DNA of 64,000 bases, from positions 41,047,623 to 41,111,622 of the forward strand of contig NC_135172.1 of NCBI RefSeq assembly GCF_041146795.1, given 5' to 3'. Both the position numbers and the translations under genes were made by a program. Within the stretch, counting starts at the first letter, position 1. Every line of letters begins with the position of its first letter. Source of the stretch: Maylandia zebra. Its lineage: Eukaryota > Chordata > Actinopteri > Cichliformes > Cichlidae. The notes beneath the pieces are model-generated. The model saw only the letters and a program-made list of their open reading frames with translations. It had not been told where the DNA came from and did not search any database. Below are positions 51,261-63,973 of this stretch, one piece after another.

Positions 51261-52469
51261 TGGAAAAAGTTTGTCAAGAAGGACAACAAAACCCTTTGTA
51301 TTAATGTGCAAATAAATGAAATTTAAACAAAAACACAAGTAAAAAATGCATAAATAACTTAAGGTACATTCAGAAGGTCAAACTCAATAAAATATGATGT
51401 ATATGAAGTTTACCTTTACTTCCCAGTAAAGCTTTTATTGCTGATTACAGAGCTGCTGTTTTGGACACTAGAAACACGTTTTCTCTCGCTCCACCTGAGC
51501 TCAGCTGCTCTTCGCAGCGTGTGTGCAAACTGCACCAGTGTCATCCTCACTGCTGCTGTTGTGTTATCAGTGTGTGTGGGGTTAACATTGCTCCTGAGTA
51601 CCATTTCAGGTCTGTTTTTAAATCACAAATGTTTCACATTTCCATAGCGACAGTGGTATGAGCCGTGCCTTAAACAGCATCGAAACAAAGAATTTGTATT
51701 AAGAATTTTTTATAATAGAGTTATTCGAATTACTCGATAATTCGTAGCTCTAACTGATAACTTTCAGCATCACACAGTGAAACTAATGTAGTCATGTTTT
51801 ATCTTATAATTTTATAAAAATGTAAACAGATTTCAAGACAAGACTTGTATTTCTTCATGTCTAGACTACTGCAAAAGCCTTTTTACTTCCTGCACTCATT
51901 TTTGCATTTGAACACTGGCTTCCAGAATGTTATAGAATTGATGTAACTGATAACTAGTTTTAAGGCCATTGGCTTTACAACTTCTGCATCTTTCAACTGC
52001 AGTTGTGCGATAATGATCCACACGGGGATGCCGGTCCCTGCCTCACTGAAGACTTAAGGCAACAGTGTTTGCAGTCAGTGCCCCGAGGCACTGGTCCTTG
52101 GTTATTAATAAATAATAATGGCTTTTATTTTTGGCCATTAGCAAAGAGACCAGGAAAGGGCCAGAAAAAAACAAAGAAACAGAAAACAACTAATTGAATT
52201 AGATGGAAAGAACACATAAATTGGTAATAAAAAAGATTTAGGTTGAAGTTATGGCTCATTACACCCGTGCCACATATTATATATGATTAAGAAAAATTAT
52301 TGCTTTGTAGCCACAGCACCTAGACGCCACGCAGTCATTCAGATGACATTCAACTGTATTCCAGTATAAGTAAATGTGTAACTTTTGTATAGGCGACTCC
52401 ATCTGTCTGACACCTAAAGCTTCCCAAAGCTGGGCCATGCAAGAGGAGAACAACAAGCAAAACAGGAAC
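51261..52469. other. Intergenic, nothing coding
   Basis: AT-rich. The ORFs at 51416-51661 overlap on both strands and lack motifs. No clear RNA gene. Confidence 0.4.
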
Positions 52470-52710
52470 AGAAAGACTGAAAAAGAAAAGAATCAAGGTG
52501 TTGCAGAGACGAGACCTCAACCCGATTTAAATGCTGTGGTGGGAACTTTAAGAGCGCTGTACACAAACAAATGCCCACAAACCTCAATGAACTGAATCAG
52601 CGCTGTAAGGAAGAGAGAGCTGAAATTCTTTCACAATGACAAGAGACTGATAAAGTCATACAGAAATGATTATTGGGGTGTACTTAGTTGTTCACAGGAA
52701 CTGCATAGTA
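52470..52710 (+). pseudogene. Tc1/mariner transposase 3'-end relic (copy c)
   Basis: The best preserved of three copies: GAATCAAGGTGTTGCAGAGA, ACCTCAACCCGATTTAAATG (DLNPI-type motif, then ML-W region), CCACAAACCTCAATGAACTG (NLNEL) and GTGTACTTAGTTGTTCAC near the terminal repeat. Stops and frameshifts break it. The presence of the DLNPI-type region places it close to the third catalytic acidic residue. Confidence 0.65.
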
Positions 52711-52999
52711 GTGTCCAGTGAGAACTTTCTTAAGAAAAAAAAAAAAGAAAAAGAAAAATTATCAGAAGGTGTAGGTTTTGTAAGAATTTGCCTCTGCACA
52801 CACAAAAGATTTTAAATCAGACAAACAAACATGTACTTCAAGGGGTTTTACAAGTAAGTATTAGAAGCAATCAGTGTTTTTTTAATACACAAGTCAGTTT
52901 TAAATATGTCCCGTTATCCTCTGTACCTTTTATCACAGTACAAAGTGTGACAGCAGAGCGAAACTATCCCACTGAACCCAAAACTAAACACAAGCTGTT

Positions 53000-53176
53000 A
53001 AGCGCGTCACCTACGTAGGGCGTGCGCGCCGCGGACCCGCTCCCGGGAACGTGACGCGCGGGCGGCGCACGGGGCGGCGCCGTCCCCTTGTTCGCCATAC
53101 TTGCAGGAGAGCCCAGAGAGCAACGAACGCACTTACTGCAAAAGCTCCTGAAAACACTACTGCGTTTAATTTAAAG
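53000..53176 (+). promoter_or_regulatory. arhgdia: arhgdia CpG-island promoter and non-coding exon 1
   Basis: A GC- and CpG-dense block (about 53010-53110) lies in AT-rich surroundings. TTCGCCATACTT near 53090-53101 resembles a YY1 site. A GTAAGC donor at 53177 fits a 5' UTR exon ending ...TTTAAAG. It would splice to the acceptor before the ATG exon at 62964. The exon start is a guess. Confidence 0.6.
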
Positions 53177-54303
53177 GTAAGCGTCTCCAGCTTCGAGGAC
53201 AGCTTCTAACGCCCTCTCTAGAGCAACCATAACCGGCGCGCGTCCGTGAAGCCGCTCCGTTGTCGCGCCCGCTCCTGTCAGCTGATGATAACTTGTCATG
53301 CTAATGTTAGCTGCAGGCTCCGGTTAGCTCGGCTGAATTGTTCCCAGCGGTTAACGAGCTAGCCACTTGTCTCGCTCCTCAGTCCCACCCTGTGTGAGAG
53401 GGGGGGTCGGCGGCAGGAAAAGTTGAGCCACATTGTTCAGTATTAATGAGTTTAATCGTTCAGGCTAATGAACCAGTGGCGTGAGTAAACTGATGTGCTG
53501 TCAAAAGGAGGTTTGTTACCCGGCTAATAATGACAGATATATTTACTATTTTATCACCATGGCAGCTGCGGTTCATCTGGGGTTTTTCGCGGATAATACA
53601 TAATTGAGGAAAATTTGCAAAGATCCGTGATATTATCTTTAAAATAAACATGCGTTCATTAAATTTCATTGAAAGAGCTGTTTTGTTTTTAATTTAATTT
53701 AATGCAGAAAAAATAAATATAGGAAACTCTGAAAGTCTTTGTGTTTATATGCCTGCCTAAGGCAAACAATAACACACTTTGACCAACGAACTATTAATTC
53801 TGTGTGTTAGTTAGAGATCAATACGTTAAAAAAAGCCCCACAAAAAGAAAAGTTACACTTTGTTTTTAATATATGTTATTGTTACTCTGTTCATCTGGGA
53901 TTAGATTCACCTAGATTACAAACGACAAAATGACAGTCAGACCTTCCAAGAGCTAGTTTATGAACAAAAATGTATACGATTTAGAGATTACATGATATAT
54001 TAGAGTATTATTATTATTATTATTTCTTATTATTTTATAAGTGAGCCTTTATATAGGTTTATATATAGGTTCATTCTTCTGTCAGGTGTGTATAGAGTGT
54101 GAAATGATTTGATAATGAACCTAAATAATAAATAATCATCTGTTAGCCTCTATTACACTTTAACAAAACTTAAATTCTTTGCACATGGAGTTACTCATTA
54201 ACAGGCTGCCGTTATGAAGGTCAGATAGATGTAATGGCACTTTGGCGCCGGTTTGTTGACTTTTTACTTGTTGGCGTTAACGTTTTCACAGCAGAGAAAT
54301 AAA

Positions 54304-55940
54304 TAGGGGTGCAACGATATTCGTATCGATATTGAACCGTTCGATACAGTGCTTTCGGTTCGGTACGCATATGTATCGAACAATACAACATTTGTAATTT
54401 ATTTTATCAATTTTCCTTCTGACGATGCTGTCTGTGTTGAGCGCTCAGTGAATCTGCGTTCAACTACTCCGCCTAGGCTGCACTGTCCAGCGCAGATCCA
54501 CTGAGCGCTCAACACAGACAGCATAGTCAGAAGGAAGAGCGCAGGGCACCTTCCCCACCCTCATTCAGATCTGGCGTTTGGAATTATTTTGGTTTTCATG
54601 TGACGTATGACCCTGAAGGTAAGCGAGTCATGGACTAAAGTAAAACAGTATGTTGGATGTGCCACGCAATGCTCAATTACATGGGTGGGAGCTAGTGTGT
54701 TAGCGCAGTTAGCTCGTTAACGTGTTGGCCGTCTAGCCCCATGCACGGAGCTATCGGCGGTAGCTCGTTAACGGAGATTTGCCGTGTTGTGACGTTAAGG
54801 TCATTTCAACGAGATTAACCTGAAAGCACTAGCGGGAACACAACGAATATGACTGCACATTTACGCCGACATCATCCTAGTGCAAAGACAAGTGGAAGCA
54901 GACAAAAAAAAGCAAGCATGCTACTAACTTTAGCCGAGTCATTTAGACAGCTGTTAGCACATGATTCTCCTTATGCTGCTGAGAATATAGCCCAGAAGAA
55001 GCGGATAGTATAGCTTTTATTTTGGAAAGAGACATTTCTCTGTAATAAACTCTCTTTTCCAAAGATGAGTTATTCCTCAATCAGATACAGGGCTCGCAAT
55101 ATCGCTAGCCCGACGTCCCGGAGCTAGCGATTTTTTCAGTCGGGCTACCAAAATCTATCTCTTCCCTGCCCGTCGGGCTATTGTAGGAAAAATATATGTC
55201 AATGCTTTTGCATTCTTTCAAAAATGTAGCTGGGTAATTATGTCATTGGCATCGGTGAGCCACTGTCAATATGTGACATATTGAAGTCGCGTTTGAATTT
55301 GCGCTTGTTTTTTTGCTTTCACTTTGCAATCGTGCGAACTGTGTATAGAGAGCGACAGCACTGATCTGTGAGTGATGATAATTTGTGCACCAATTCCTCT
55401 GACATCGTCTTATTAATCGTTAGCTTACTATGCAAACATGACAAGTGAAATCTCCCGCAGCTTAAACATGTGAGAGGTTGATAGCGCAGAGAATCGCTGA
55501 GCTTATGTGAGTGCGTGTGTAAAAGCATTTCAGTTCTGCTGAGCCAAATAAGACAGGTCAGGGTGAAGAAGTGACAGCCAAAGAAAAGCTTACCACAAAA
55601 CGGAGAAGTTATGACAAATCAGACTATAAGGCAAAAAGAAAGTGCAGCTTTATGGTTTCATGGACAAAATAATTTCTGTGGCTGGATATGATGAGCTAAA
55701 TAACCAGGGCTGCACATAAGTGGTCCGCAGGTGCGCATTCGCTGTCAAAATAAAAAACACGCACAAGGGTTAGCGTTAAATTTAAAAACTGTACTTTTGA
55801 GTTAAAATATATATTTATAATTTTAATAAATGACAAATTAAAAATGCATGAACATTTTTTGTATCGAAAAAATATCGAACCGTGACACCAAAGTATCGAA
55901 CCGAACCGAACCGTGAATTTTGTGTATCGTTGCACCCCTA
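54304..55940. mobile_element. hAT-type DNA transposon with exact target duplication, decayed
   Basis: Terminal repeats start TAGGGGTGCAACGATA and match the reverse complement of the far end for 16 bases. The 8-bp target duplication GAAATAAA occurs at 54296-54303 and 55941-55948. The plus strand contains VCWMCHAMLNYMGGS (about 54648-54692) and, after an insertion of roughly 130 bp, NMTAHLRRHHPSAKTSG (about 54848-54898). Together these are the two halves of a BED zinc finger (CxxC and HxxxxH). KRKCSFMVSW near 55640 looks like a TTF-type finger of another hAT protein. Sequences around 55088 and 55708 resemble starts of further nested hAT pieces. No complete transposase remains. Confidence 0.85.
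54415..54534. repeat. Long internal inverted repeat of the hAT element
   Basis: Arms 54415-54458 and 54491-54534 are 44 bp each and match at 42 positions, with a 32-bp loop. The stem includes GAGCGCTC. Subterminal hairpins of this kind occur in hAT elements, but may also come from a partial inverted duplication. Confidence 0.85.
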
Positions 55941-58329
55941 GAAATAAACTCACGCCCCCACAGCGAAAGTCTTTCTCTTTTTTAAAGAAGCAAACACAGC
56001 TACTCCCTTGGAGCATCTCATTCCCCCTCTTTGCTGTTCTTGAATGTAGCTGGAGTCCCTTTCAGCTGTTAACAAACTGTTGGCTTGTGTATGGCGTGCA
56101 TCATGGCTGGATTGAACATGAGTGTACCGCTATTTCAGTGATGTCGAATTGATACAGGAGCTCAGATCTTCTCAGATCATACAAAAGGAAATGCTGCAAC
56201 ATTTGGAAATTATAAGACTTTCTGGAGATCTGGAGACTTTCAGTTTGCATATTCACCTGACTGTGATATGAGAAACTGTTTTGATGACACGGTATAACTT
56301 TGATTTATTAAGTTAGCATAACCAGGAGGAAGCCAGTGATGTGTGAAATAGTTTTGGTGACACTACTTTGGTTGAAAGAGGGCGCCATTTTTGTTTTTAC
56401 TGTTTCATTTATACGTTGTTAACGACTAACTTAATGTTTTATAAAGCTCAGTTTGATTTAATTTCTTTCTAACTGTACCAAATTTAATAATTCCCTGCTA
56501 AGCACGTCTGAAGGTGCCAACTATGTCGCTCTTTACTGAATTTTTGCACTAAAGAGACTTAAAACAGTCAAACAGCTAAGGTAGCAGTTAGTTTGTTTAA
56601 CCCTTACCTGGTTTTTCTGCGCTGAGATTGGACCAATGACAGATGTGCTGAAATAGCATGCAGTTTTTATGCATTCTATGCGTAGACTGTTTCATAGACA
56701 GTCTGGCAGCTTGTGCAATATTAGATAAACATGGAAAACATGCTTGTGGATGGTCCTAAAATATGGGAGAAACTGGGAAAAGCAGGAATGTTGACAGATT
56801 TGGTAAGGTGTGTCAATGCAGGTCCCCATAATCATTCTCTCCTCAGTGCTACTATTGGGCCACTAACGTAACATATTTAACTACTTAAAAAGCCCAGTGG
56901 ATGAGAAAAGAAAGAAATTCAATAAATGCAAAAGACGAATAACAAGATATAATTTAATATATTTTATAATTTCTCTTTGGCAAATAAATTACACATGACT
57001 AATACAAGGAGGTGAGTCTGTATTTCCAACCCTACAAAAGCTGTAAAGAAAGGAGTTGTCAGAAGATATTTATTTTATAATAAATGGTTATATAGTAGCA
57101 GCTATGAAGCCCGGTTCACATATATTTGCTCATTGTGTCCAGGTTGTTGGTTGCATTGGTGGACATAGCAGACTCTGGTTGCTTAGGTAACCCACTAATG
57201 TATTTACCACCCAGTGATAAATCAATCAGTGGTATAATTCACTCACATTGGTAGTCGCTTAAGATGATCACCTCAAAGCTGAGAAGAGTTTGGCTCACTT
57301 ATTTTCGACTGCTCCTACAAGACATTTTATATTCCCAGTTCTTGTGTAGGTCAGGCTCAGATTTTTTTTATATGTTAGTATTTGAGGAAAATTTTCCGTA
57401 TTTATTGATTAATGCAAACCACTTGATTACAAAAAAATCCTCAATGTAACTTCTTTGCTTCAGTGCTTTGTAAGCATTTCATCCACATTTGTGACTAAAA
57501 TAGACATGAAATAGTGACGTGGAGTATTAGAAGATTCACGCCAGGTAGTTCCTACATTTCTCAGCAAAAAGACGGAAAACACAACAGCAGCTGTGGAGAT
57601 GATGCTGTCACAGTTTAACGTGGAGCCACAGTCTGTCTACAGACACGTGGTGAAAAGCGGGGAGGTGGCGTTGTTACCGAGAAAGTGAACTCAGCTGCAG
57701 TGAAAAGAAAACATGTTTGTCTCGTCCAAAACTATTAAAACCTTTCTGATAAACAGCTGGTGTGAGTCCTTCGTCTATCCACATCAACAACCAGCGCAAA
57801 CATGACATAAAGCAAACTTTCAGCTCCTCGCATAGGCCACCGTTTTCCTTACACAGAGAAAAATCCATGTTAAAGCTAGAGAAGTTAGAATAAAAGCCTA
57901 TTTATGCAGATTAACTGTTAACTCAATTAAACTGGCAGCAGCCCAGGGTGTACTAGACTAGATTTATTTCAAGGCTTTTGTAACATTGTTTTTCAGATTT
58001 AGATGAATATAAAACATAAATAATGTCATACACATTAAATTAAATTTTATTTATAGTTAAAAAACAAAAACAAATAAAAGTTGTTTTTTGTTTTTTTTTT
58101 TATCTTGCAGGTCAGTAAAAGCATGCATGGGGTCCGCAAAACTTTAAGCACTGACGTGGGGCTGTTAGTTTGGATAGTAAATTATTATTAAGTAAGCCGT
58201 CGGCAGGTTCTGAACATGTTGTAACATCATGATGATTCTTTAAAAAGCAATTACAGACGGCATTAAACAGACAGACACACGCACACGGTCGCTGACTAAC
58301 ATGCACAAAAATGCACAACAAACATTAAC

Positions 58330-58620
58330 CTTGACCATCGTTGATCCCTGACATCATCGTCCATGTGCAAAACATTGTTGTTTGCAGGGTATTGTTGTCT
58401 CCCTGCCGTGCGGGCGGCCAGTACGGACACCTAAGATTGGAATGCGATAACTCGAGAATGAGGCAACCTCGGAGCTTCAAATTATTACTATAGGAATTAT
58501 CTATCTGCATATCTCAGGGAACTCAACCTGAAGGTCAGAGGTCAAGTTTTCTGAAAATCTTGTGCATGCGATAACCTAAGAACAAGGCAACAAAGGGGTA
58601 GCACCAGTCGCCGTAATTTA
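58330..58620 (+). repeat. Dispersed repeat, teleost type
   Basis: GGAATGCGATAACTCGAGAA, then GAGGCAACCTCGGAGCTTCA, ATCTCAGGGAACTCAACCTG and GAAGGTCAGAGGTCAAG form a motif order I have met often in fish sequence. It contains two similar sub-blocks (GCGATAACTCGAGAA and GCGATAACCTAAGAA), a partial duplication. Confidence 0.45.
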
Positions 58621-59699
58621 AATTATATTGCTGCTCAAAATTACAGCAGGCAGAAACCTCCATGTCTCTATTAAATTCTGTATTTGTTATTAATGTTTGC
58701 ATGAGGCCGGCAGGGGTAACAGTCTGGATTGGCTGTTGCCCTGCAGGTTGTTGTTCTTAGTGTTTGATACAAAAATAGATGAACCCAAAAGAACCCAACA
58801 CCAAACAGAGGATGTAAACGTTAGTGACACACTGCACTGATGAGGCTACAGGCTCCCGCATGCTTCCTCTGTTTGTGAAATTGAAGTTTCTTTAAGCTTC
58901 CCGTCCTGTTTGCGAGCCTGCTGAAGGCTGTGTGGGGCGAGTCTGTCAAACTGGGTTCTAGTCCACTCATGAAATGTCCTAATGTTAATATTTGGCATGA
59001 CAGCACAAGGGGAGTCTTCTTAATATCACTTTTATTAACTTCTTACATCATGTCCTGTGAGAACACGTGAACTGTTGAAAGTGAAAACACACGAGGATAC
59101 TTTTTTTTACAATTCATAAAACATGGGATTTTTTTCAGCTTTCCTCAAATAAAAGCACAAATATTATTATACAAATTTATTTAAATCTAAAATACATTAT
59201 GAGCTTACCAGAAATTAAATTTTTAACCTTTTTATTGTATGTTTGCTCAAATGGAAAAGCTTGTGACAGGAGAACCATAGTGCTTAAACGCATGCACGAT
59301 AGTTCATTTGAAAGGTAACTTCTACTATCTGGAAAATGTGACTGTTCCATATTTCAGACCTGTGCTAATCCCGTGAGGTATTGACGTTACAGGTGTCCTT
59401 ACTCCTCATGAAAACATCTTCAGTTGTCCAAATTTAATCATATGAGGTTAAATATAAATATTTTATTTCCTCACTTTGTGGAGAAAAAGCGGCTGAGCAG
59501 GCAGTGGGACATTTATGCTTTTATTAGTAACAATACAAAGTGAATATCCTAAAATTTATTCACTTGAGTTTTGGTTGACAGCTCACTCAAAGTGCAACTC
59601 AAGGTCAAAATCAGTGATGGCCAATTTAATTTAGGTGGGACACATACAGCCCAGTATGAGCTAAAGTGGACAGTTGTATATTGTTTCCCTTTCTCTACA

Positions 59700-59885
59700 A
59701 TGGTGAATGGACTGGTACTCATATAGCATCTTTCTGCTTAATTTGTGCACTCAAAATGCCTCATTCACCTAATCACACACACACATTCATACACCTTCTG
59801 ACCTTCCGATGGATGCATCGGGGTCAACTCGAGGTTCGGTATCAGATGGACTGGAGGAAATCAATCCACTGACCTTCTGATTAAA
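59700..59885 (+). repeat. SINE/LINE-tail repeat relic
   Basis: AATGGTGAATGGACTGGTAC, then CTCATATAGCATCTTTCTGC and TGACCTTCCGATGGATGCAT resemble the repeat at 10160-10440 in opposite relative state of decay. No intact polymerase III boxes are present. Confidence 0.4.
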
Positions 59886-61884
59886 CAGAGCCTCAGTGTC
59901 ACGAAGTTTAAGTACACATTTACTGAACCAACCATCAGTTATAAAAGTGAGCTGAAGAAAAATAACACATCAGTTTTCCACATTATGAAAAAAAACTGCT
60001 GATTGCCCATCAGCACGGCTCTTTAGGGTCACACTTTGCATAAAACTGTGTCAGAATGATCACTTTCTGTGTTGCCCGATTGACCAAACTTTGGAGAATA
60101 AAGTAAATGGAGCTTGCCTAGTAATAAATTATTATATGGTCTCACAGAATAAGATAGCAGTGTATAAAGGGATTAAATTAGCCTTTTGTGAGACAATAAA
60201 ATCTAAAAGCTACCAGTAAAAGACTGATGTACTTGCACGGTGCTCAGTGGGAAAAATATTTAGCTTTAAGAAATTTCGTAACAGGGAGACCATGCAAACC
60301 AAAAATCTAAATAAAAAACTAAGAGTTAATGCCAGGAGTTTCACTCCTCGTCGAGTAACCGTGATCTAAATTTGACCTCAGTTAAATCTGCAATTTAGTT
60401 ATGCAAAACATGAACTCAAATGAAGATTGCATTAAAAAAACCCAGTTATTTTTTATCATTGTACATGGCTCTAATAATGCATTTTATTTTTATTGAGTGG
60501 AAGGTATATCTGAAGTCGCAAGAGAAACTTGACCAAAGTAAAAGTTTGGTGTTTAAAGGCTCTGCTTGATTAAGGAGAATTTGTGCAACCAGCAGCTAAT
60601 AATCACATTTTGAAGATGTTCTTGAAGTCTTATTTTAGTCACACAATTTTGGTTCCTTCAGGTGCAAGAAATTGTGTATATATAATGGTGCATTTGTAAG
60701 GAATAGAAAAGCGGAAAATTGAAGCAGGATTTTGGCTCCTGCTCAGGCATGTTTATGGCTGCGGCTCCTCGCATAGTTCACGTGTGTGCTGCTTATAGAC
60801 ATTTCTATGATGCCTGCTAGTTTAGGCAGTTCATAAGAGAAGAGAGAGGTATGCAGACAAACTCAAACTTACGATTTGTATCACAAAAATCACTAATCAC
60901 TAAAATTATTTGGGACATTTGCATTATCCACAATTCTTTTCAAACTTCCAGTCTTTTAGTTACAGCTACAGTTTACACAGTGTTGCATCTGAGGCTGGAG
61001 ACTCGGAGCTGGAGCATTTAATCCATCTGTTGCTGCTGAAATGTAAACGAATGTCATGGAGGTATTAAACACTGCTGGCTGAGCACTGCTGGGTGGAGAT
61101 GGAGGTACAATTAGTTCACAGCTACGTTTGCTGTATTGTTGAACTAACTGAAGCAGATTACAGTGATGTTGACTTAGCAGTTAATTTTTTTACCAGTTGT
61201 GAAAAATGTCCAGCCTAGTTAAATATCACCTAATGAATAAGAACGGATTATAAAAAAATCAAGAGTATAGTGACTAAAACGATCATGGTGCATCAGATCT
61301 TTCTAGCGTGCATGTTGACATTATTTCACTAACTTTTATAGTCAGAGGAAACACATCGGCTCTGTTTTGGTCCTTTTCCTGTACAGCAGTGAGCTTTCGC
61401 CCCTCCCTGAAAGCTCGGACTCGCTCGTGTTCAGCTTTGACCAAGATGATGGAAAAACCTGGTCTGCCTAGAAGGAGAAAAACTAACGAAGTTTCCATAG
61501 GCGAACATGTTCTAGAAGAAAGAAAAACGAGTACACCTGCCAGCATCCCTCACCCAAACTCTTAACTGTTTGCTATCACTGAGTTTGTGGCTGTTGCTGC
61601 AGGGCTTCTGAGGTGGGCAGCTCCAATATCTACCACAAACATCCTGCAGTACAGGCTGCAGGCTGGCAGGGACCAGCAGTTTCCCTTAAGAGTACTCCCC
61701 ATGTCATAACCTTGTACGTCCTCCACCACAGCTGTGTACCCCTTTATTTCTTACATTTATCTATTTATTAAATAAAACATTTTATTGAAATTGTACATAA
61801 ATCCTAAGAAAATCCCCTGTAAAATATTCTAAGTTCAGTAAATACATCTTGTTTCTTAAAATCTCCTCCTATGTCTCCGAAACA

Positions 61885-61970
61885 CCTCTCGAAGTTGGAG
61901 TTGTCCAGGAGGCGTCCTGTTCAGATGCCCAGACCACCTCAAATGGCTCCATTCATGCGCTTGACATTCT
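61885..61970 (+). mobile_element. LINE scrap
   Basis: TTGTCCAGGAGGCGTCCTGT, then TCAGATGCCCAGACCACCTC and AAATGGCTCC, is a well-known short block near the 3' end of a fish LINE (usual form AGGAGGCATCC, then CAGATGCC, ACCACCTCA, TGGCTCC). Only this block remains. Confidence 0.5.
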
Positions 61971-62965
61971 TTTAAATGTCTAGTCTAGGCATGGATGTTT
62001 TTTGTCATAATGGAGCAGCCCTGTGAAGCAGTAGAGTCACTGCATCTGAGCAAAGAGAGTTTACGTCCTGAATTCTCTCTGCTGGTTTTTCCACATTACT
62101 GAGAGTTCGTTGTGTGCAGAGCTGTCCTTTAGGTTTTTTTAAAAAATGCTCCTGTAATTATTTACAACATCAAAGTGGCTGCTCTTAAGTGATTAAAGAT
62201 ACACAACCAGGACTAAAGTGTAATTGTAAGCGATGTATGCTAGAGTGGCAGTGGTGCATTCAGGCCCTGTGTTTTTTCTGTTTTGCTGTGGGTGGGAGGG
62301 GGGCTTTAATGTGAGCTTAAAGACTCTCGGTCCAAGCACAGCTCTTCCTGCTTTTGTTACACTGTGCGTTTGAGCAGTGGAAAGTTTTTGGGCATTAGCC
62401 TCCTTAAAACGGGAACACAGTTAGTTTCTGTGCAAATGAAACACAAACCCATTGTCTCTGCATCAGGTTAACTCGATCATCTTGCTTTCCTGACATAAAT
62501 GAGATGGCTTCCTTACTTGGAGGTTTATGAGGACAAAACAAATGTTATTCCTTGTTCTTGTTATCCTTGAAACTCTTCCCTGATAACATCGCTGAGAAAA
62601 ACAAATATACACGACTGCGGTGTACACTGCTGTGAAGCTGTTGCTTGGTTGAATGTAATAGAGGTGAAAAAGACCAGACTCATGTCATCCATGCCAGGGG
62701 AACACAGTTGTTTTCATCTGACCTAAATAACTGCATCATGGGATGCTTGACGCCTCGTTCATGACTCCCCTCTCATTATTACTACTTCAAAGAAGTGAGA
62801 TTAGATGACATAAAATGCTACACACAGCAGAGTTTGTCTTTTTGTTTACAACAAAACACTTGCCTCCCCAAGAGACAAGTGTTAGTAAGAATATAGGACG
62901 TCTGCCCACCTGCTTTCTTTCCATGCTCGCTATACCATCACTCACATTTTTTCCCCCCTCCAGAC

Positions 62966-63973
62966 ATGGCTGACGATGACGTGACTACGGAGCAGCTAGC
63001 AGCTATCGCCGCTGAAAATGAAGAGCCAGAGCCAGTGAACTACAAACCTCCAGCCCAGAAGTCAGTGAAGGAGATCCATGAGCTGGATAAGGATGACGAA
63101 AGCCTACGCAAATATAAGGAAGCCCTGCTTGGCTCTGGGATCTCTGAGGCTGGTAATACACTGTGTGTGTCTGAGTGTGTGTGTAACGGTTCTGCAAAAC
63201 CACAGTTCAAATTGTATCTCGGTTTTTCTTTAGAAGTGATTAATTAAAAACAGAAAAATATGTTTATTTGATTTAATGATAAACGTTAAAGTCCATTACT
63301 CTGATGTGTTTCTTGTTCACCGCTTCAACAATACAGAAGAGGTCCCTGTAGGTATCACAGTGCAGGAAGGTGGTGCTGTGTTACAATAAAGCAGATGTTT
63401 TTGTTGTTTTTGGTTTGTCATTGAACTGTTACATCCTGTTTGATGCATTGTGCATTTTATTAAAAAAACAGGACTAAGCTGGAGTTGTATGTCTTTATAG
63501 TAACCTGTGGCCTAGTGTTGTCTGTCAAACACTGATGATCAGTACGCTTCCTGCTGTGAGGAGAAAGTTTGAATTGTTGCCTGAGAACAAACTGAAGAGT
63601 AATTAATGCAGAATCTGTCCCAACTACAGCAGCCTGTCCTGATTTCAGCTCCCCTGAGTTCAAACACTTCAAACACGTAGCTGATTTTTACATCACATGC
63701 AGACCTCCTATAAATGTCTGGGTTTAGCAGACTGCATGTGAAAATGACGTTAAAGTGTCTTTAAGGATAAATAAAAGTTATGAATATAAACTATGGAGCA
63801 GCCAGCAGTAATCTGGGTAGTATGAGACACATGTTTAGCATGTTTGCTACATCTGTACTGAATCACCTGTTTCTTTGGTCTTGTCTCAGATCCCAATGTT
63901 CCCAACGTCCAGGTGATCCGGATGAGTTTGGTCTGTGATAGTGCTCCTGAGCCGCTGGTCCTGGACCTCTGTG
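62966..63973 (+). CDS. arhgdia: Rho GDP-dissociation inhibitor 1 (alpha), 5' part
   Basis: Cytosolic regulator that extracts prenylated Rho, Rac and Cdc42 from membranes and keeps them GDP-bound. Two coding exons are in the window: 62966-63152, starting MADDDVTTEQLAAIAAENEE after a CCTCCAG acceptor, and 63890-63973, after a TTGTCTCAG acceptor. They join in phase 1 to give SEADPNVPNVQVIRMSL and end with VLDLCG at a GTGAGT donor in phase 1. The protein's flexible N-terminal arm, with YKPPAQKSVKEIHELDKDDE and SLRKYKEALLG, is typical and forms the helix-loop-helix that binds the GTPase switch regions. The rest of the immunoglobulin-like domain lies beyond the window. The start matches the family. 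Confidence 0.97.

Larger units (their letters stand above)
53177..62963 (+). other. arhgdia intron 1, about 9.8 kb, with a hAT element and repeat relics
   Basis: The large first intron holds the hAT element at 54304-55940, a dispersed repeat at 58330-58620, a SINE-like piece at 59700-59880 and a LINE scrap at 61885-61970. Remaining open frames lack motifs, splice context or conserved-looking codon use. Confidence 0.5.

Noticed and set aside
61283..61565. Overlapping 87- and 85-codon ORFs on opposite strands
   Set aside because: No motif in either, mirror-overlapping, and located in arhgdia intron 1.
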